Positions 1 through 11,795 are shown, counted from the stretch's first letter. The stretch is DNA of 64,000 nucleotides from Heterohyrax brucei (GCA_028571685.1 CM053162.1:12590001-12654000); one strand, 5' to 3'. Notes: a model not told the origin generated them from the letters alone. A program made the numbers and translations.

Positions 1-199
1 GCTTCCCGGTGGTCGGCTGGGAGTGCCAAGATTGGTAGGAGGAAGCTTCCGGATCGTTATGATGATAAGATTCTTGCACTCAGCTTCTCCCTTTTCCACG
101 TTGGAGACGGCACCTTGTAATGCAGCTTGTCATGCTGCATTAGGTGAAGAAGTCTCTTCATGACAACAACAGTAAATGATGTTGGCGGTTAAAACCCAT
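1..199. other. Unassigned sequence
   Basis: No gene or repeat recognised. It contains a perfect 9-bp inverted repeat (taatgcagc / gctgcatta, 118-126 and 134-142, 7-nt loop). No CpG-rich promoter-like segment is visible. Confidence 0.5.
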
Positions 200-343
200 C
201 CAGAGGCTCCGTGAAAGAAAGGCCTGGTGAACCACGTCTGTAAAGGTTACAGCCAAGAAAACCCTACGGATCAGTTTTAGTCTATAGCAAATATGCTCAC
301 CATGAGCTGGGGGGCTGACTCAATGGCAGCTAACAACAGCAAT
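200..343 (+). repeat. Diverged AfroSINE-type SINE, 3' part
   Basis: It contains the internal block aaaggttacagccaagaaaa, then a cctacggatca segment, and ends ctgactcaatggcagctaac followed by an aac-rich tail. This matches the afrotherian SINE variant with a long internal segment. It is old and 5'-truncated. Confidence 0.6.
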
Positions 344-682
344 TATTCTAAAAATTCATTTAGGTCCCATCCCAATTATGTGAAATTATATTGGAACCAC
401 TGTTCTGCACGCTGGACTACGGAGGTATTCCTTCAGAGATGCAAATAACTCATTTCACATAACTCTTTACCCGGGGCCAAAAGGTATATATGTTCCCTAG
501 ATTACAGGAGTTTAATTTTTTTCTTAAGGCTCTTAAAATGTGCAGTCATCTCAGTGGAGATCCTTCCTCATTAAATTTAGTATTGCAGAACAGGGAAAAG
601 CTTAATCAGTATTGTCTTTTCAGATTACTAAGTGTACAGCAACCATGGGAAGCTGGCCTGGCATTATTTTCCCTTTTTGGAT
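344..682. other. Unassigned sequence
   Basis: No coding or repeat signal recognised. Short ORFs here have no similarity I recognise. Confidence 0.4.
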
Positions 683-800
683 AGATGACAAAACCAAGGC
701 TCTGAGAATTTGTGACTTTCCCTAGATCACAGGCTATGATGTAGCTGAAGATGAATCTGAATCCAAGTTTTCTAGGCTCAGATTCTGTGCTCCTTCCAAT
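683..800 (-). repeat. MIR fragment
   Basis: The order 'acaaaaccaaggctctgag', then gactttccctagatcac, then gaatctgaatccaag follows the complement of the MIR core (fractional-difference typical of an old SINE). Truncated at both ends. Confidence 0.6.
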
Positions 801-845
801 AGAGTCATAACCTTTTCTTCTAGAACACCATTTTCTTTTGCTTTA

Positions 846-987
846 TAGTACAGTGATTAAGTGCAACAGCTGTTAACTTAAAAGCTGGCAGTTCAAATCC
901 AGCAGGTGCCCCTTGGAAACTCTATGGGACAGTTGCCATGAATCAGAATCCCCTTGGGGATAATAAGTTTGGATTTTTGGTTTGTAC
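846..987 (+). repeat. AfroSINE
   Basis: The tRNA-like head (cagtgattaagtgc, then agttcaaatcc, the B-box) is followed by ccttggaaactctatggg. The usual 'tctactctgtcctatagggt' block is missing, so this copy has an internal deletion before the caatcagaatcc-type tail. Confidence 0.85.
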
Positions 988-2047
988 CATGCACAGGGAC
1001 CAGAATGGATTCTTAACCCACTTAACCCAAATGCTGTATTTTTGAAGATTCAGTTAAAAGAAAAAAAACAGACTTCTTTTTCTAGACATTCTTTTGGGTG
1101 ATTTGTGGCACTGGTAGTTTATTTTGTACCATTCAGGTTATTCTGCACCATTCCTAGCTTAGGCTCTTTCATACCATAACAGGTAATGCAGAGAACAGAA
1201 CTACAAGATCCTAAGTGGGCTGCCATCTATATAAATTCTACTTAGAGAACTCCAGAATACAGAGCCCCTCAAGAATTGCATGCACACTCTCACAGGGCAA
1301 AATCTAAATCTTCTCTATATCAGTTTTTGTTTGACTCTTATGCAAACTTAGTAAATATCTTTGTAATGAATTGTGATTGATTTTGTTATCATAGGCCCTT
1401 TAAGTGGGGGCAACATGCTGGAAACCTCTGGGCTCTCCAGGGCAGGTGGGAGCGACTTTAGCTTTCTCTCCATAATTTCATCTCATAGTGCAAACTGGTC
1501 TCTATCAGAATGGTTGATTCTTGTGTCTGTCTTCCCGCAACAGTGTGAACTGTTCCATTCCTAGTGCCTAGCTCAGTGCCTGGTACTATGTCCTCCTTTC
1601 TGGTAGTCAAATTAATGCGTAAAGGCCAAAGATAAGCAGGAAAATCCCACTTTAATTACAACAGCATTTTAACTGTATAGCTTTATACAATGAATGATGA
1701 TAGTGATGCTGCTCTGAATAATATTTATTACATGTTCATGGACTTTTAAAGTGAAGTTTTTTGTCTTTATTAAAAAGGAAAAAGAGACAACCATGATACA
1801 CTGTAACTCCTATTTATTACTCAAGGAAAATTGAATCTTTTTTGGATAAAATTCTCAGATTAAGCAGCCAAATACTGACTCTTCAAATAAAATAGCCTGG
1901 AATGAAATAACCCTATTCGTAGAGATGAGATTACCAAGTGAGATTCTTACCATGATCTTGAATATGTGAATAAATGATGCAGAGTACTTCCACCGAGAAC
2001 AGAAGCAAACAATATTGCAAACAATTTTCTCACTGTCCTACACCTAC
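988..2047. other. Unassigned sequence
   Basis: About 1 kb, AT-rich, with no recognisable exon, RNA gene or repeat. The short ORF at 1373-1564 has no recognisable domain. Confidence 0.4.
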
Positions 2048-2184
2048 CAAAAGCCCAAGCCCACTGCTACCATAACTAGTCTACAGAGCAGAGTAGTATG
2101 TTCCTCATAGGGTTTCCAAGGAGCAGGTGCTGGATTCCACCTGGTCAGCAGCCAAGCTCTTAACCGCTGTGCCACCAGGGCTCA
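2048..2184 (-). repeat. AfroSINE
   Basis: Reads as the complement of AfroSINE from the tail (aagcccaagcccactgct) to the head (ttaaccgctgtgccaccagg). The segment carrying the tail's gactcatagcgaccc motif is deleted. Confidence 0.85.
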
Positions 2185-3435
2185 ATGAATCAGGGCCACT
2201 AAAATAAATTTATTTTAGAGCCCACCTAAAACCAAACTTACAAGAAGAAGGTAGTCTATCTTTACGTTTCAGCAACTCTGCCGCCCTATATGTTTGACTC
2301 TCGTCCAAAAGATTATTTTCTTTGCTTTAGGAAATATCACCTTCATTGTCTTGTTAAAAGAGGCAAACAAGAAGCCTAAGCAGACCGACAGCCCTGCTTT
2401 TTGACTGCCTTTCCTCACTGTCTTCTATGCAGTCCTCTCCTCTTCTTCCTTGCATGGACTGAATGGGGACTTGATGTTGAAAGTCAAGAAATGCGAAACA
2501 CACTATTCACACATTATCAGTAGACAGTGAACTTAATGCCTCAGCAAAATGCAAGGCACAGTGGTACCACTCTGAGCCACTTCGTGTTTTTTTTTTTTTT
2601 TTTCCATCTTCCTCCTACGCTCCTTTTCCTTTACTCCCCATGGGTGAGTTCTATTTAATTAAAATACAATTGAAGGGACAGAAAATAAAGCGGGATCTGG
2701 TGTCACCACAGATTTTCCATCTAGACCGCAGCGTCATTCCTGGCTGTCAGGGGCTAGCGGAAGACTGCTTTTTTTCCCCAGCTCTCCCTCACTTGACCAC
2801 ACCTCCAAATTTAAGGAGGCAGCTCTATTAGAAACATTATGGTCTTTGCATCCTCTTTCGCTGCTGAGCCAAGGATTCCCGCAGGTAATTGGAAAAGACC
2901 ACAGTCACTGACGGAAGCTCAGGATCCAGTCTTCTTCCAAGTGTCTCCGGCAAAGAAGTAAGTGAGCTGTAAGCTTCTCGCTAAAACTTTTCTGTCCATT
3001 TTCCTTCTGCATTTTTTTTTTTTTTAGTTCGGTGGAATAGAAGGGTAAATTGGTGGTGACTTCCAGGATACACAACCGTGTTTTCCTTTCCTCTTTTTGT
3101 ATTTTGCTATTATTTCTCATTCAATTGTGTATTTAATAATAATTTTCAAAATTTTTTTCTAACCGTGTTAGAATGGGCTGAAATTAAGACTATGTTCCAC
3201 TCTTCCCCCTGCTTTATGAAAACAAAATGCTGCATGGTTTACATACTCGCAAATTCCTTGCCAGCAACTCCAAATTCTGAGTGTCTTGGAACACATTCAA
3301 AAGAAATAAAACTGTAATTAAACAGTAATGTACAGAGAAAATTGCTAAAGGTTTGAATCTTGCAAGCCAAACTCACCTCTGCGGTGATTTTTCCCTGTCT
3401 TGTGTCTCACAGTTCTTCAAGGGTTTCACCGTATG
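2185..3435. other. Unassigned sequence with T-runs
   Basis: A 17-T run lies near 2587 and another T-run near 3011. No exon or named repeat was recognised. The small ORFs in both directions look like chance. Confidence 0.4.
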
Positions 3436-3520
3436 GTAGGAAACCCTATGGGGCAGTTCTACGCCGTCCTAACCAGACACTCGGAGTTGGAACTGACAGG
3501 ATGGCAGCGGGTTTGGTTAA
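3436..3520 (+). repeat. AfroSINE, 5'-truncated
   Basis: It begins at aaaccctatggggcagttct and runs to the tail ggatggcagcgggtttgg. The tRNA-like head is absent. Confidence 0.85.
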
Positions 3521-3819
3521 CCACTTTTTTTACGACAGTAGTTGGAAGGGGCAGCCTCAAAGTCGGGGGGAGGGGTGCATTTTCCTGTCCCCATTGTGGA
3601 GCTGGACTCTTCAGCAACACTGCTATAAGAAAGTAGGAGCTGGAAATAGCAATTCTGGTACTTTCATCTGATAATTTTACTTTTTACCTGGCTTCTCATG
3701 TATTGTTTGAATCTCCTCTGCTGTCCTGCTTTCAAAGTAGCATCTGTATGGGTGAACTGTCATTGCAAAAGACGCTAGGTTTCAAAGAGCAAGGCACTTG
3801 ATTTCATATTTTCTCCATT

Positions 3820-3948
3820 TATTTGTAAAAAAGAAAAAATATATATATGTATTTTTTCCTTTATTTCCTTTTTTTATATATTTTTTTCCTTTTTTACAAA
3901 TAAATGGGTCGCCAGACTCGATGGCACTCGGCTGGCTGGTATTTGTAA
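3820..3948 (+). repeat. Tail-only SINE insertion joined to an inverted copy of its target
   Basis: The SINE-tail piece is at 3907-3939 (gtcgcc, gactcgatggcac, tcggctggctgg). It is preceded by cttttttacaaataaatgg (3889-3907), an exact inverse of the flank at 3815-3833. A 9-bp direct repeat, tatttgtaa, occurs at 3820-3828 and 3940-3948. I infer one insertion event in which the target flank was also copied in inverse orientation, giving an AT-rich hairpin. Confidence 0.55.
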
Positions 3949-4943
3949 TCTTAAGGCCGCTTTTCTTCCTATTTTGCGTTACTGATATGTAACTGAAAAA
4001 AATTATCTGTTAAACAACTGGAAACATAGATTCTAAAATAATTAACTCTGCTGCTCCATTTGATTTGTATGATTACCAACACATCAACTCTTTCATCAGC
4101 CGGCCTCTGGATTACATCCCCTTGTTTTTATCTAGAGAGAGGAACCTTTTTGCTTCTCAGGCATGAGTTACACCTTGTGGGTGGCTAGGTCACTGAGACC
4201 CTTATTACCTGTTGTTCCTGAGTGGAGGGGGGTGCAGAGCAAGTGAGTTAATGTCTGCAAAGTGCTTTGAAGATGAAAAGGTCTTTTTATGTGTTCAGTA
4301 GTGTAGTTATTAATATTAATATTTGAAGAAGCATGCTGCTTCTAATTGTAAATCAGCTGCTTCCATCCTTGCCAACTCAGTAGTGAAATATCAAACAGCA
4401 AGGCAGCCGCACAGCCCTTCTATCCTGGTTCCACTGCCGAGGGTGTGAAGTAAAGAATCATACTACAGAGAGGGTGTCTTTGCACAAGTTCCTTAGCTAA
4501 GGTGCTGCTTGGTAGAGGTGCAAAGACTTCCAAGAAGAGAGCACATGGTGAGGTGACTGGGTGGATGTCAAAAGGTTGTAGTCCTTCAACATCTGGTAGT
4601 CTGTAACCTTGAAGACGTGGTAGAGAGTGGACCTGGGCCAGTTGCCTGTCTGAGACTGTAATAGCATTCAAACGCAAGTCCTGCTAGAACTGGAACCAGC
4701 ACCGGGTTTGAAATCAGGAGACATCCATGTGCACTTGACATCTTTTAGAAGTTAGCTTTGTAATGGAGAAAAGTTATCTAATGTGCCTGCATCTCTTTTC
4801 TTCGTCTCTAAAATGTGAATAACTGTATGTGTCCACCTGTTTTCCAAAGATGAGAGAATAGCACAGAGATTTGAAAAAGAAATGCCAACAAGGGTGACGG
4901 ACAGTAGAAGAAATCATTTAAGAATTTGAGTGTGTGGGTGTAC
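3949..4943. other. Unassigned sequence
   Basis: No gene or clear repeat. A tandem taatatt lies near 4310, and a possible faint MIR trace lies near 4810 (aaaatgtgaataactg). Confidence 0.4.
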
Positions 4944-5101
4944 TCCCTGGAAACCCTTGTTTTGTTAAGAGCTTTGGCTACTAACCAAAAGGTCAGCAGT
5001 TCGGATCCAACAAGACTCTTTGGAAGTCATATGGAATAGTTCTACTCTGTCTTGTAGGGTTACTGTGAGTTGGAATTGACTCGGTTGGCAATATGTTTTG
5101 G
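4944..5101 (+). repeat. AfroSINE
   Basis: Nearly complete: head ccctggaaaccc, 'ggctactaaccaaaaggtca', B-box gttcggatcc, ttctactctgtcttgtaggg, and tail gagttggaattgactcgg. Confidence 0.9.
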
Positions 5102-5361
5102 GGATGGGGGCGAGGTAGAAAGCAAACAAATGCTGTAGAAAGTGCTTACTTTTTCTCTGTACTTAGCACCTCAGTGACTGGGCAGTTTTCTCCCAACTCA
5201 GATTCTGCTGTGCCTCATAATTTTATTCATTGGTGAACAGTTCTGTTTTCCACAGTAATTGTCCATTCATAATTATCCACTCAAATTCCCAATTATTTGT
5301 ATCAAATAGCAGAAAGAATTGCTGCATCCCAGAGGCTGGGGTATTTGTGCATATGTAATTT

Positions 5362-5520
5362 CTCTCCTTTCCTCGCTTCTTCCCTCCCTTCATTCTACCC
5401 TGCCACTTTCTCACTCCCACTTCTACCCTCCCTCCCTCCTTTACTTCTTCTTCCTTCCTTGCTGCCTGCCTGCCTCCCTCCCTCCCTCTACCCCTTCATC
5501 CCCTCCTTCTTGCTGTCTTT
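5362..5520 (+). repeat. Pyrimidine-rich simple repeat (CCTT/CTCC)
   Basis: Almost pure C/T over about 150 bp, with short runs of cctt, ctgc and ccct units. The overlapping low-complexity ORFs on both strands are artefacts of this tract. Confidence 0.85.
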
Positions 5521-5789
5521 CTGTGTTAATGGAAATTGAAATGCATTTAGTATTTGAGTGAAATAAATGTGCCATGCAGCAATTTTGTGGCACATCTCTG
5601 AGGGCATTTGAGGCAAATCTTGTGAGCTTCTTCATTTCTGGGAAAACTTAGATATGAAGACACAGCTCATGCTTTGCCTCACCTCCCTTGTCCCTGCTCT
5701 ACTGAAAGGAGTAACAGGGTAGGAAACTCATTGTTTTAATCAGGAGGAGCCTCTGGATATAATACTTGGCTTTCTTAATTTCACTTGAG

Positions 5790-5945
5790 GAAGGATAATA
5801 ATCCCTGACTATAATTCACCGAACACTTAGTACGTGCTGGTTCCTTTTTCCAGGTGTTCTGTATGGACTACTTCATTTAATCTTCAGTGAAAGTGGGCAC
5901 TGCTGTTATCCCCATTGAGTTGAGTCATGTGACTAACTTGAAAAG
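5790..5945 (-). repeat. MIR
   Basis: The complement of the MIR 3' half: gaacacttagtacgtgctgg, ttcatttaatcttca, then ttatccccatt. Confidence 0.7.
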
Positions 5946-7199
5946 TTTTGAGACCCATTAGAACAAAGAGAGTATGAGTCCCAGAGTTTATGATCTGAAT
6001 TGTATCTCATGGAAACCATAGCTTTGAGGCACTTTAGCTCATGCTGGCTGGATTTGTTGCTTAGACTGAGGGTTTGCTTAGCTGGGAGAATACTACAGAT
6101 AAGTCTATTTTCCAAAGTGGAACTTGTGCCATCCCTACTCGTTGTTATTTGGGTACCTGTTCTGATGAAGGGCTGCAAAACTTGGTTGGTTGGCTGGTTG
6201 AGTCTATCCGCCCTTCAGTCCCTCAGGCAAAAAACATTGAGTTTTTGCCCTGTGCCCAGCCCCGTGTTGGGGGCTATGGCCAGTACAGAAGAAGCAATAT
6301 GTAAGTCCCATTTTTTAAAATTAACTTACAGTTGAGTTTGAGTCAATGTTTTACCTAAAAAAAAAACTTACAATAAAAGAAAATATAATAAAGTGTTTAA
6401 GAGTAGGGTGCAGTCTCTGAGTGCTTGGGTTATTTGGGTGGGGAGAATGGAATCAGAAGCAATGAGGGAAGGAAGTCTGTGATCTTTTTTTGCCCTTCAA
6501 GGAAAAATATGTATTTCGTGTTCTAGTTAACCAAGTGCTGGTGCTGTCTCAAAAACAGAGGGTGTAGTTTGGGTACTCACTACTAGAATCAGAGTAAAGC
6601 AGCAAACTTTTAGAATAAATGTCAGGAAAATAACATTACTGGGGAGAAATACAATATGGAAAAGCAGAAAATATCAGAATTTGAGTCTTTTAGTTTTTTT
6701 ATTTACAAATTTGTATTTTGATATGATTTCAGATGCATAAAAAATTGCAAAAAAGTAGTATGCAAGAGTTTCTAGAAGATCTGAGTCTTTAAAAAATTGT
6801 GAAAACTGTAATGCAAATCACCCTTCCTAATCATGTTTTTGGTGCCTACAGTAATCCTTAGTCCAAAATGAATCCACTCTGTGGGGAAAGCAGCAGTCCA
6901 ATTCTTTGATTTAAGAGGCTATGTTACTGAAACTATACTTCTTAGGAAGGGCAAGAAATCTCAACAGATGTTGCCATTACCTGGCTTGTGGCTGAGAGGC
7001 AGGTACAGGTCCCGAATGTCACGTTCTTCGTAGCACAGCTTACAGTGAATCTGAGACGAGAATCAAGCATCTGTTCAGCCTACAACCAGATGTCTTCTTG
7101 CTTTTGCTGTGTATTCTGTGGTGGGCACTGCCTCCTAGACATCTACCTTGTTATAATTACTTGTGAATTGACTATATTAGTTTAGACCCTGCCTTTTTA
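5946..7199. other. Unassigned sequence
   Basis: About 1.25 kb without a recognised gene or repeat. The region 6200-6310 vaguely resembles an ancient repeat, but I cannot name it. Confidence 0.4.
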
Positions 7200-7356
7200 G
7201 TCAAAGTGTGGTTCTCTGACTTGCAGCTTCAGCATCTCCTGGGAGCATGACAGAATGCAGAATCTCAGGCCCCACCTCAGAGGTGCTAAGTTGGACTTTG
7301 CTTTGTAACATGATCCCTGCTGGATTTGTGTGCACATAATAGTTTGGGCAGCACTA
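7200..7356 (+). repeat. MER5A-type hAT DNA transposon remnant
   Basis: The order caaagtgtggtt, cagcatctcctgggagcatg, gaatctcaggccccacctca, 'aacatgatccctg', gtttgggcagcact matches MER5A along most of its length. It is a non-autonomous element without coding capacity. Confidence 0.75.
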
Positions 7357-7359
7357 AAA

Positions 7360-7412
7360 ACAAAACTAAGAAACCAGCAAAAGTGAAACAAAACTAAGAA
7401 ACCAACAAAATC
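7360..7412 (+). repeat. Two tandem copies of a 28-bp A-rich unit
   Basis: caaaactaagaaaccagc at 7361 and caaaactaagaaaccaac at 7389 give a period of 28 bp. Confidence 0.7.
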
Positions 7413-7454
7413 TAAAGAAACTAGCAATATACTCCATAGCAGCTTAAAAAGAGC

Positions 7455-7604
7455 AAATTGCCATCAAGTCAGTTCCGACTCATAGCAGCCCACAGACGGA
7501 GCAGAACTGTCCCATAGCGTTTCCAAAGGAGCACCTGGTGGATCTGAACTGCAGGCCTTCTGGTTAGCAGCCACAGCACTTAATCACTACGTCACTAGGG
7601 TTTC
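7455..7604 (-). repeat. AfroSINE
   Basis: A complete complement of the short AfroSINE: tail attgccatcaagtcagttcc, gagcagaactgtcccatagc, and head cttaatcactacgtcactag. Confidence 0.92.
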
Positions 7605-8054
7605 ACTATAACAGTTTACTACCTACTTATGTTTATGTTGAGTTGCTAAAGCGTTACTTAAAAAAAAAGTTAACATTTGTATTAGAAGATGGTTTCCCTC
7701 AGGAAGCTATGCTGTTTTTCCATTTGGCTATGTAGTCTTTCAATGAGTTTGTTACCTACATTAAGAGAAATTATTGCATCTTGGTTTTATGTATAACAAT
7801 GGGGCAGACAACAATTTAATGGAAACTGTGGCTCTTCTGTGAAATTCATAACTAATATTACTCAATTTATGATTATGGGAAGGGACCCCTTTTTTTATGA
7901 GTTAAAAGCAAGCCCCTGGAAAAAGACACAAAAGATTCACGCCATTTAGGTTTCTGATGGGCAAACAAAGAAAACAAAAACCGAATGTTTAACAACCATC
8001 ACTGTTACCACTAGTGGCTGAATGCTTTCTAATTGCTGGGCACTGTAGCAAAAT
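7605..8054. other. Unassigned sequence
   Basis: AT-rich, with nothing recognised. Confidence 0.4.
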
Positions 8055-8260
8055 AGCAATAATAATTGTGATTATTTATTAACCATTTTATAACTTGTAA
8101 GGCACTCTGCTGAGCATTTTTACTTTAGGTGTATTCCTCCTCAATACTCCTGCAAGAGCTAGAGTTATTGTCTCCATTTTAGAGCTGAGGCAACTGAGGC
8201 TTCAGGAGATCAACAACTTTGCCCTTGGCCACCCGTTCTGTAAGCAGCTCCCAGAGACTA
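8055..8260 (-). repeat. MIR
   Basis: gcactctgctgagcatttt, ttattgtctccattttagag and ggcaactgaggcttcaggag follow the MIR complement over about 200 bp. Confidence 0.8.
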
Positions 8261-8985
8261 ACCTGCCATCTCCAAGACGGGAGCCCGTTACCACTCTGAT
8301 GAACACTTAACCTCTTTGGGCTTTGTGGCCATGAACAATATGAGCAGATTTTATGAGTTTTCTTTCAGCTCTAAAATTCATTGAATTTACAAAATCTCTC
8401 TTTCTCTAAGCCATTTAGCATTATGTTGAGGAATTTGAACCTTACAGTTTGGGCATTGAAATATATGAAACTCCACCATGAAAATCACAATCAGACATAG
8501 TCCAAAAAGTTGCTTGCTGGATTTGAGAGACTTAAGACAGCTGGTGTCCTTTAGGTCTGTTCTAAAGAAAGCATTACTACAGCTATGCAGTTGCCTTTAA
8601 TTGTTCACTCATATCTACAGCATCTCGTAATTTTGTTGAGAGCTCCTTAGGAGCCAGAACCATATCTAAATTCTAGATTATATATGACATGCTCCACACA
8701 CCATGAGTTGAAATGTGATTGTTTAAAATGTAGGATTTCCTTGGCAGCAACCATTGGATTAAAGTTGACATTTATAGTCTTGCAACCCTTCCTCGAGTTC
8801 AGCTTGGCTAAGAATCTTATACACCATGACCTCTGCTGCATTCATTGCTGTGAAGCAAAGAGGACTTAATATCATTCCTCCAGCTTGTTCTCCCCACCAC
8901 CACCCCAAGGTTCTTAGTTAAAACAAAAATACTAATATATTTGTTCAGGTTTTTTTTTTTTTTAAATCACCACTACTGTATTTAT
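8261..8985. other. Unassigned sequence
   Basis: No gene or repeat recognised. A T-run lies at about 8951-8963, directly upstream of the next SINE. Confidence 0.4.
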
Positions 8986-9145
8986 GGAACTTCTGGTGGC
9001 ATAGTGGTGAAGTACTATGGCTGCTATCCAAAAGACTGGCAGTCAAATCTACTAGGTACTCCTTGGAAACTCTGTGGGGAAGTTCTACTTTGTCCTGTAG
9101 GGTCACTATGAGTTGGAATTGACTATGAGTTGGCAATTGGTTTGG

Positions 9146-9150
<5 letters not shown>
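8986..9150 (+). repeat. AfroSINE
   Basis: Head ggtggcatagtggtgaag, B-box agtcaaatctac, then ctactttgtcctgtagggtc and tail agttggaattgac. Part of the tail, gactatgagttgg, is repeated immediately. Confidence 0.92.

Positions 9151-9179
<29 letters not shown>
9151..9179 (+). repeat. (TG)n microsatellite
   Basis: Fourteen to fifteen uninterrupted GT units directly after the SINE tail, where SINE tails often seed microsatellites. Confidence 0.97.
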
Positions 9180-9181
<2 letters not shown>

Positions 9182-9281
9182 ATGTTTATGGCACTGGAAT
9201 AGACCTGAGGGCTAGATGTGATCATTTGTTGAATTTCATAGTTAAACATAGGATTCAAGGAGATTTGTCCACCTACTTCCA

Positions 9282-9484
9282 AAAATTAGCCAATTAAAAC
9301 TAGATGGATTACAACAGAATATTGTCTGATACATTGCTGGAAAATGATCTCTGTAGGTTGGAAGATACTCCGAATACACAATGGTCACAACAGGAACTCA
9401 GACACACCAGCGTTAGTAAAGATGGTGTGGTGTTTCTTCTTTTGTGCATGGGGTTGTCATGAGTCAGAGATGGCTACATAGCAA
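9282..9484 (+). repeat. RTE-ends composite element, 3' part
   Basis: cacaacagaatattgtctga-type sequence (here attacaacagaatattgtc), ggttggaagatactc and a final ggggttgtcatgagtcagag match the non-autonomous element seen nearly complete at 62410-62806. It is 5'-truncated. Confidence 0.7.
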
Positions 9485-9851
9485 TTTCAACATTTGAACA
9501 CAAAACACAGTAGCCACTTTTACTGACAAGCAGTTTGTTGAATGTTACTTTAGCCTTTAAGAAGGTGCTTCTGCATGAAGGCTGATTGACTAGAAAATGC
9601 AGATTGTTAGTTTCTGAAAAGTGTCCATCCCTTCTTTGCTTGCTAACTTCCTGGACATGCAGAAGCAAGTCAGTCTTGAGTGTATTGCCTTGATGTATGT
9701 GGGAGGCAACAGCTTTGGCCATTTTTGACAATGCCATACCAGCAGCGTGATAGTAAATAATCTCTTTTCAGTGAGGAGGAAAATAAATAAAGCAATCTAT
9801 GAGACAATCTTCCTAATTGTCGTGATAATTTCTTAATTGTTATGATAAGAC

Positions 9852-10052
9852 AGGCAAACCCATTGCTGTGGAATTGATTTAGACTCATAGCAACTCTTGA
9901 GGACAGTGTAGAACTGCCCCATAGAGTTTCCAAGTCTGTAAATCTTTACAGAAGCAAACTGCCACAACTTTTTTCCATGGAGCAGCTTGCAAGTTCAAAC
10001 TGCCAACCTTGGTCAGCAGCCAAGGGCTTAACCACTGAACCACCAGGTCTCC
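9852..10052 (-). repeat. AfroSINE, long subtype
   Basis: The complement of the approximately 200-bp subtype. It includes the extra block tctgtaaatctttacagaag...ttccatggagcagc between the tail and the head. The head ends taaccactgaaccaccagg. Confidence 0.9.
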
Positions 10053-10298
10053 TTAAAACAGACTAAAGACACCTTATATTCACTCTCTCCTTCAGGAGAT
10101 ACTAATGAGTTGCTCCTTGAAGAAGGCAAAACTATATACTCTTGTAATATTATAGTCACATGAGTCTATGTTGGTATTTCAAGAAGGTAATGTCAGTTCA
10201 TACAGGATTTGAAAATGTTGTGTTTAATTGGGAGTTGAGAGTTACTTGGAGTAATAGGAGCTGGATAGGAGTTATTTTCAGGCTACTATGTAAGTAAA
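10053..10298. other. Unassigned sequence
   Basis: Nothing recognised. Confidence 0.4.
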
Positions 10299-10445
10299 GA
10301 ACCACGGTGGTGCAGTGGTTAAGAACTCAGCTGCTAACCGAAAGTTTGGCAGTTCAAATCCACCAGCTGCTCTTTGAAAACCCTCTGGTACAGTTCTACT
10401 CTTTTCTGTAGGGTTGCTGTGAGTTGGACAGGTGACTTGTGACTC
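10299..10445 (+). repeat. AfroSINE
   Basis: Head ggtggtgcagtggttaagaa, B-box cagttcaaatccacc, then cagttctactcttttctgta. The tail is eroded after gagttgga. Confidence 0.9.
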
Positions 10446-10957
10446 TGGTGATGCAAGCAAAGATTGGGGGAGTAATAATACTGAGACGTTAATTACACTA
10501 TTAGTCGATGCCTTATGAACACAGTGAAAGAGCTGGGGAATTTAGTTTAAGGTACAGAAGTGAATAGCATATAGTTCCTGATGGCTGGAAATAAGGAATG
10601 TTTACTACTGTAATGTTGGAATTCCTAGTCAAGGAAATGAGACTCTTAAGAACTTAATGAAAGGTTTAAGAGTAAGACAGAGATTATCTTCAGTTTTTCT
10701 AACCATTTTTCCTTTCCACAAGTTATAACCTTGGTGCATTCTTAGGGGAAAGAGGTATGTTAAAATACTTTCGTATAGTTAAATTTGAGTTCCAGGAGAC
10801 TTGGATCTGAGCTTTGCTATACTGCCTGATAGGTGGTGAGATCTACCACAATGATTTAGAAAATACAGGTGGACTATGCATAAGTGTCTAAAAGAAAATA
10901 ATCAAGGAGAATAGACACACTTGTCCATCTGGTTTACCCATCAGTTTGGAGAAAAAT
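10446..10957. other. Unassigned sequence
   Basis: Nothing recognised. Confidence 0.4.
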
Positions 10958-11024
10958 ATGGCCCTGCTTATAGGGTTGCTATGAGTTGGAATCAACTTGA
11001 CAGCAGCAGGTTTGTTTTCTGGTT
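10958..11024 (+). repeat. AfroSINE, 3' tail only
   Basis: Only the last ~65 bp: tatagggttgctatgagttgg followed by gacagcagcaggtttg. Strongly 5'-truncated. Confidence 0.8.
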
Positions 11025-11569
11025 TAGTTATAGACAGCGCGAGAAAAGCCTCACTTCAGGGTTGTGTGTATGTATTCCCTCACAGCTGGAGCCTCATTTT
11101 TTCTCCCATAGATATCTTCACCCTCTTGGAAGTACTCAGGCACTTACTTGTAACTATTACATGTACTGACTCTTTTTCGTAACTAGATTCTTTGCTTCAT
11201 TCAGTCAGCACAAACATGCTAAATGTCTGCTATGTACCATCAAAAACTGGCGGTTCCTCATCTCAGGCTACTCGCGATTCAGGGGCAGAAACAGATAGAT
11301 AAACAGAAATCACCATGAAATTTGGTAGATAGCATGTTAGAGTGAATCACCTGTAAAATATCAAAGCGGTCCTCTAACTTTGCCTGGGGAAGTTCAGGGA
11401 AAGCTTCCTGGAAGAGACAGCACTCAGTCTGGGTGCTTAAAACCTGATTTCATGTAACATTTGGAAAGAAGAAATTTAGACTTGACCTATTGCTGATTAG
11501 AGGTTTCCTTCATAAGGTAGATGGCAGTGCTGTCTTTAACTTGGGCAAAATTGCTGTCATTTGGAGTCA
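11025..11569. other. Mostly unassigned; ancient repeat trace
   Basis: The segment aatgtctgctatgtacc near 11221, followed by 'aaacagatagataaacag', resembles an old mammalian interspersed repeat that I cannot name. The rest is unassigned. Confidence 0.35.
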
Positions 11570-11779
11570 ATAGGTTGCCATCAAGTCAGCTTCAACTCAT
11601 GGCAACTCTATGTATTTCACAGTAGAACTGTGCTGCATAATGTTTTGCAGGCTATGAGCTCTTGGAAACAGATGGCCAAGCCTTCCTTCTGCGGTACCTC
11701 TGGGTGAATTTAAAACCTCCGAACTTTCTGTTAGGAGCTGAGCATGTTAACCATTTGCACTACCCTGGACGGGGACTCC
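11570..11779 (-). repeat. AfroSINE, variant with gttaaccatttgcac head
   Basis: The complement of the longer variant: ttgccatcaagtcagcttc, ggaaacagatggccaagcc, 'tgcggtacctctgggtg', and head ttaaccatttgcactaccc with ggggactcc. Confidence 0.88.
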
Positions 11780-11795
11780 CAGATAGAGGGTGTTA

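Noticed and set aside
4948..5100. tRNA-like A and B boxes in this and many other places
   Set aside because: They are heads of AfroSINEs, not tRNA genes: no intact cloverleaf or proper 3' acceptor stem is present.
5297..5561. Serine/proline/leucine-rich ORFs
   Set aside because: Translation of a C/T simple repeat.
7361..7410. Short repeats resembling a CRISPR-like spacing
   Set aside because: Only two units, A-rich, in a mammalian intron; a simple local duplication.
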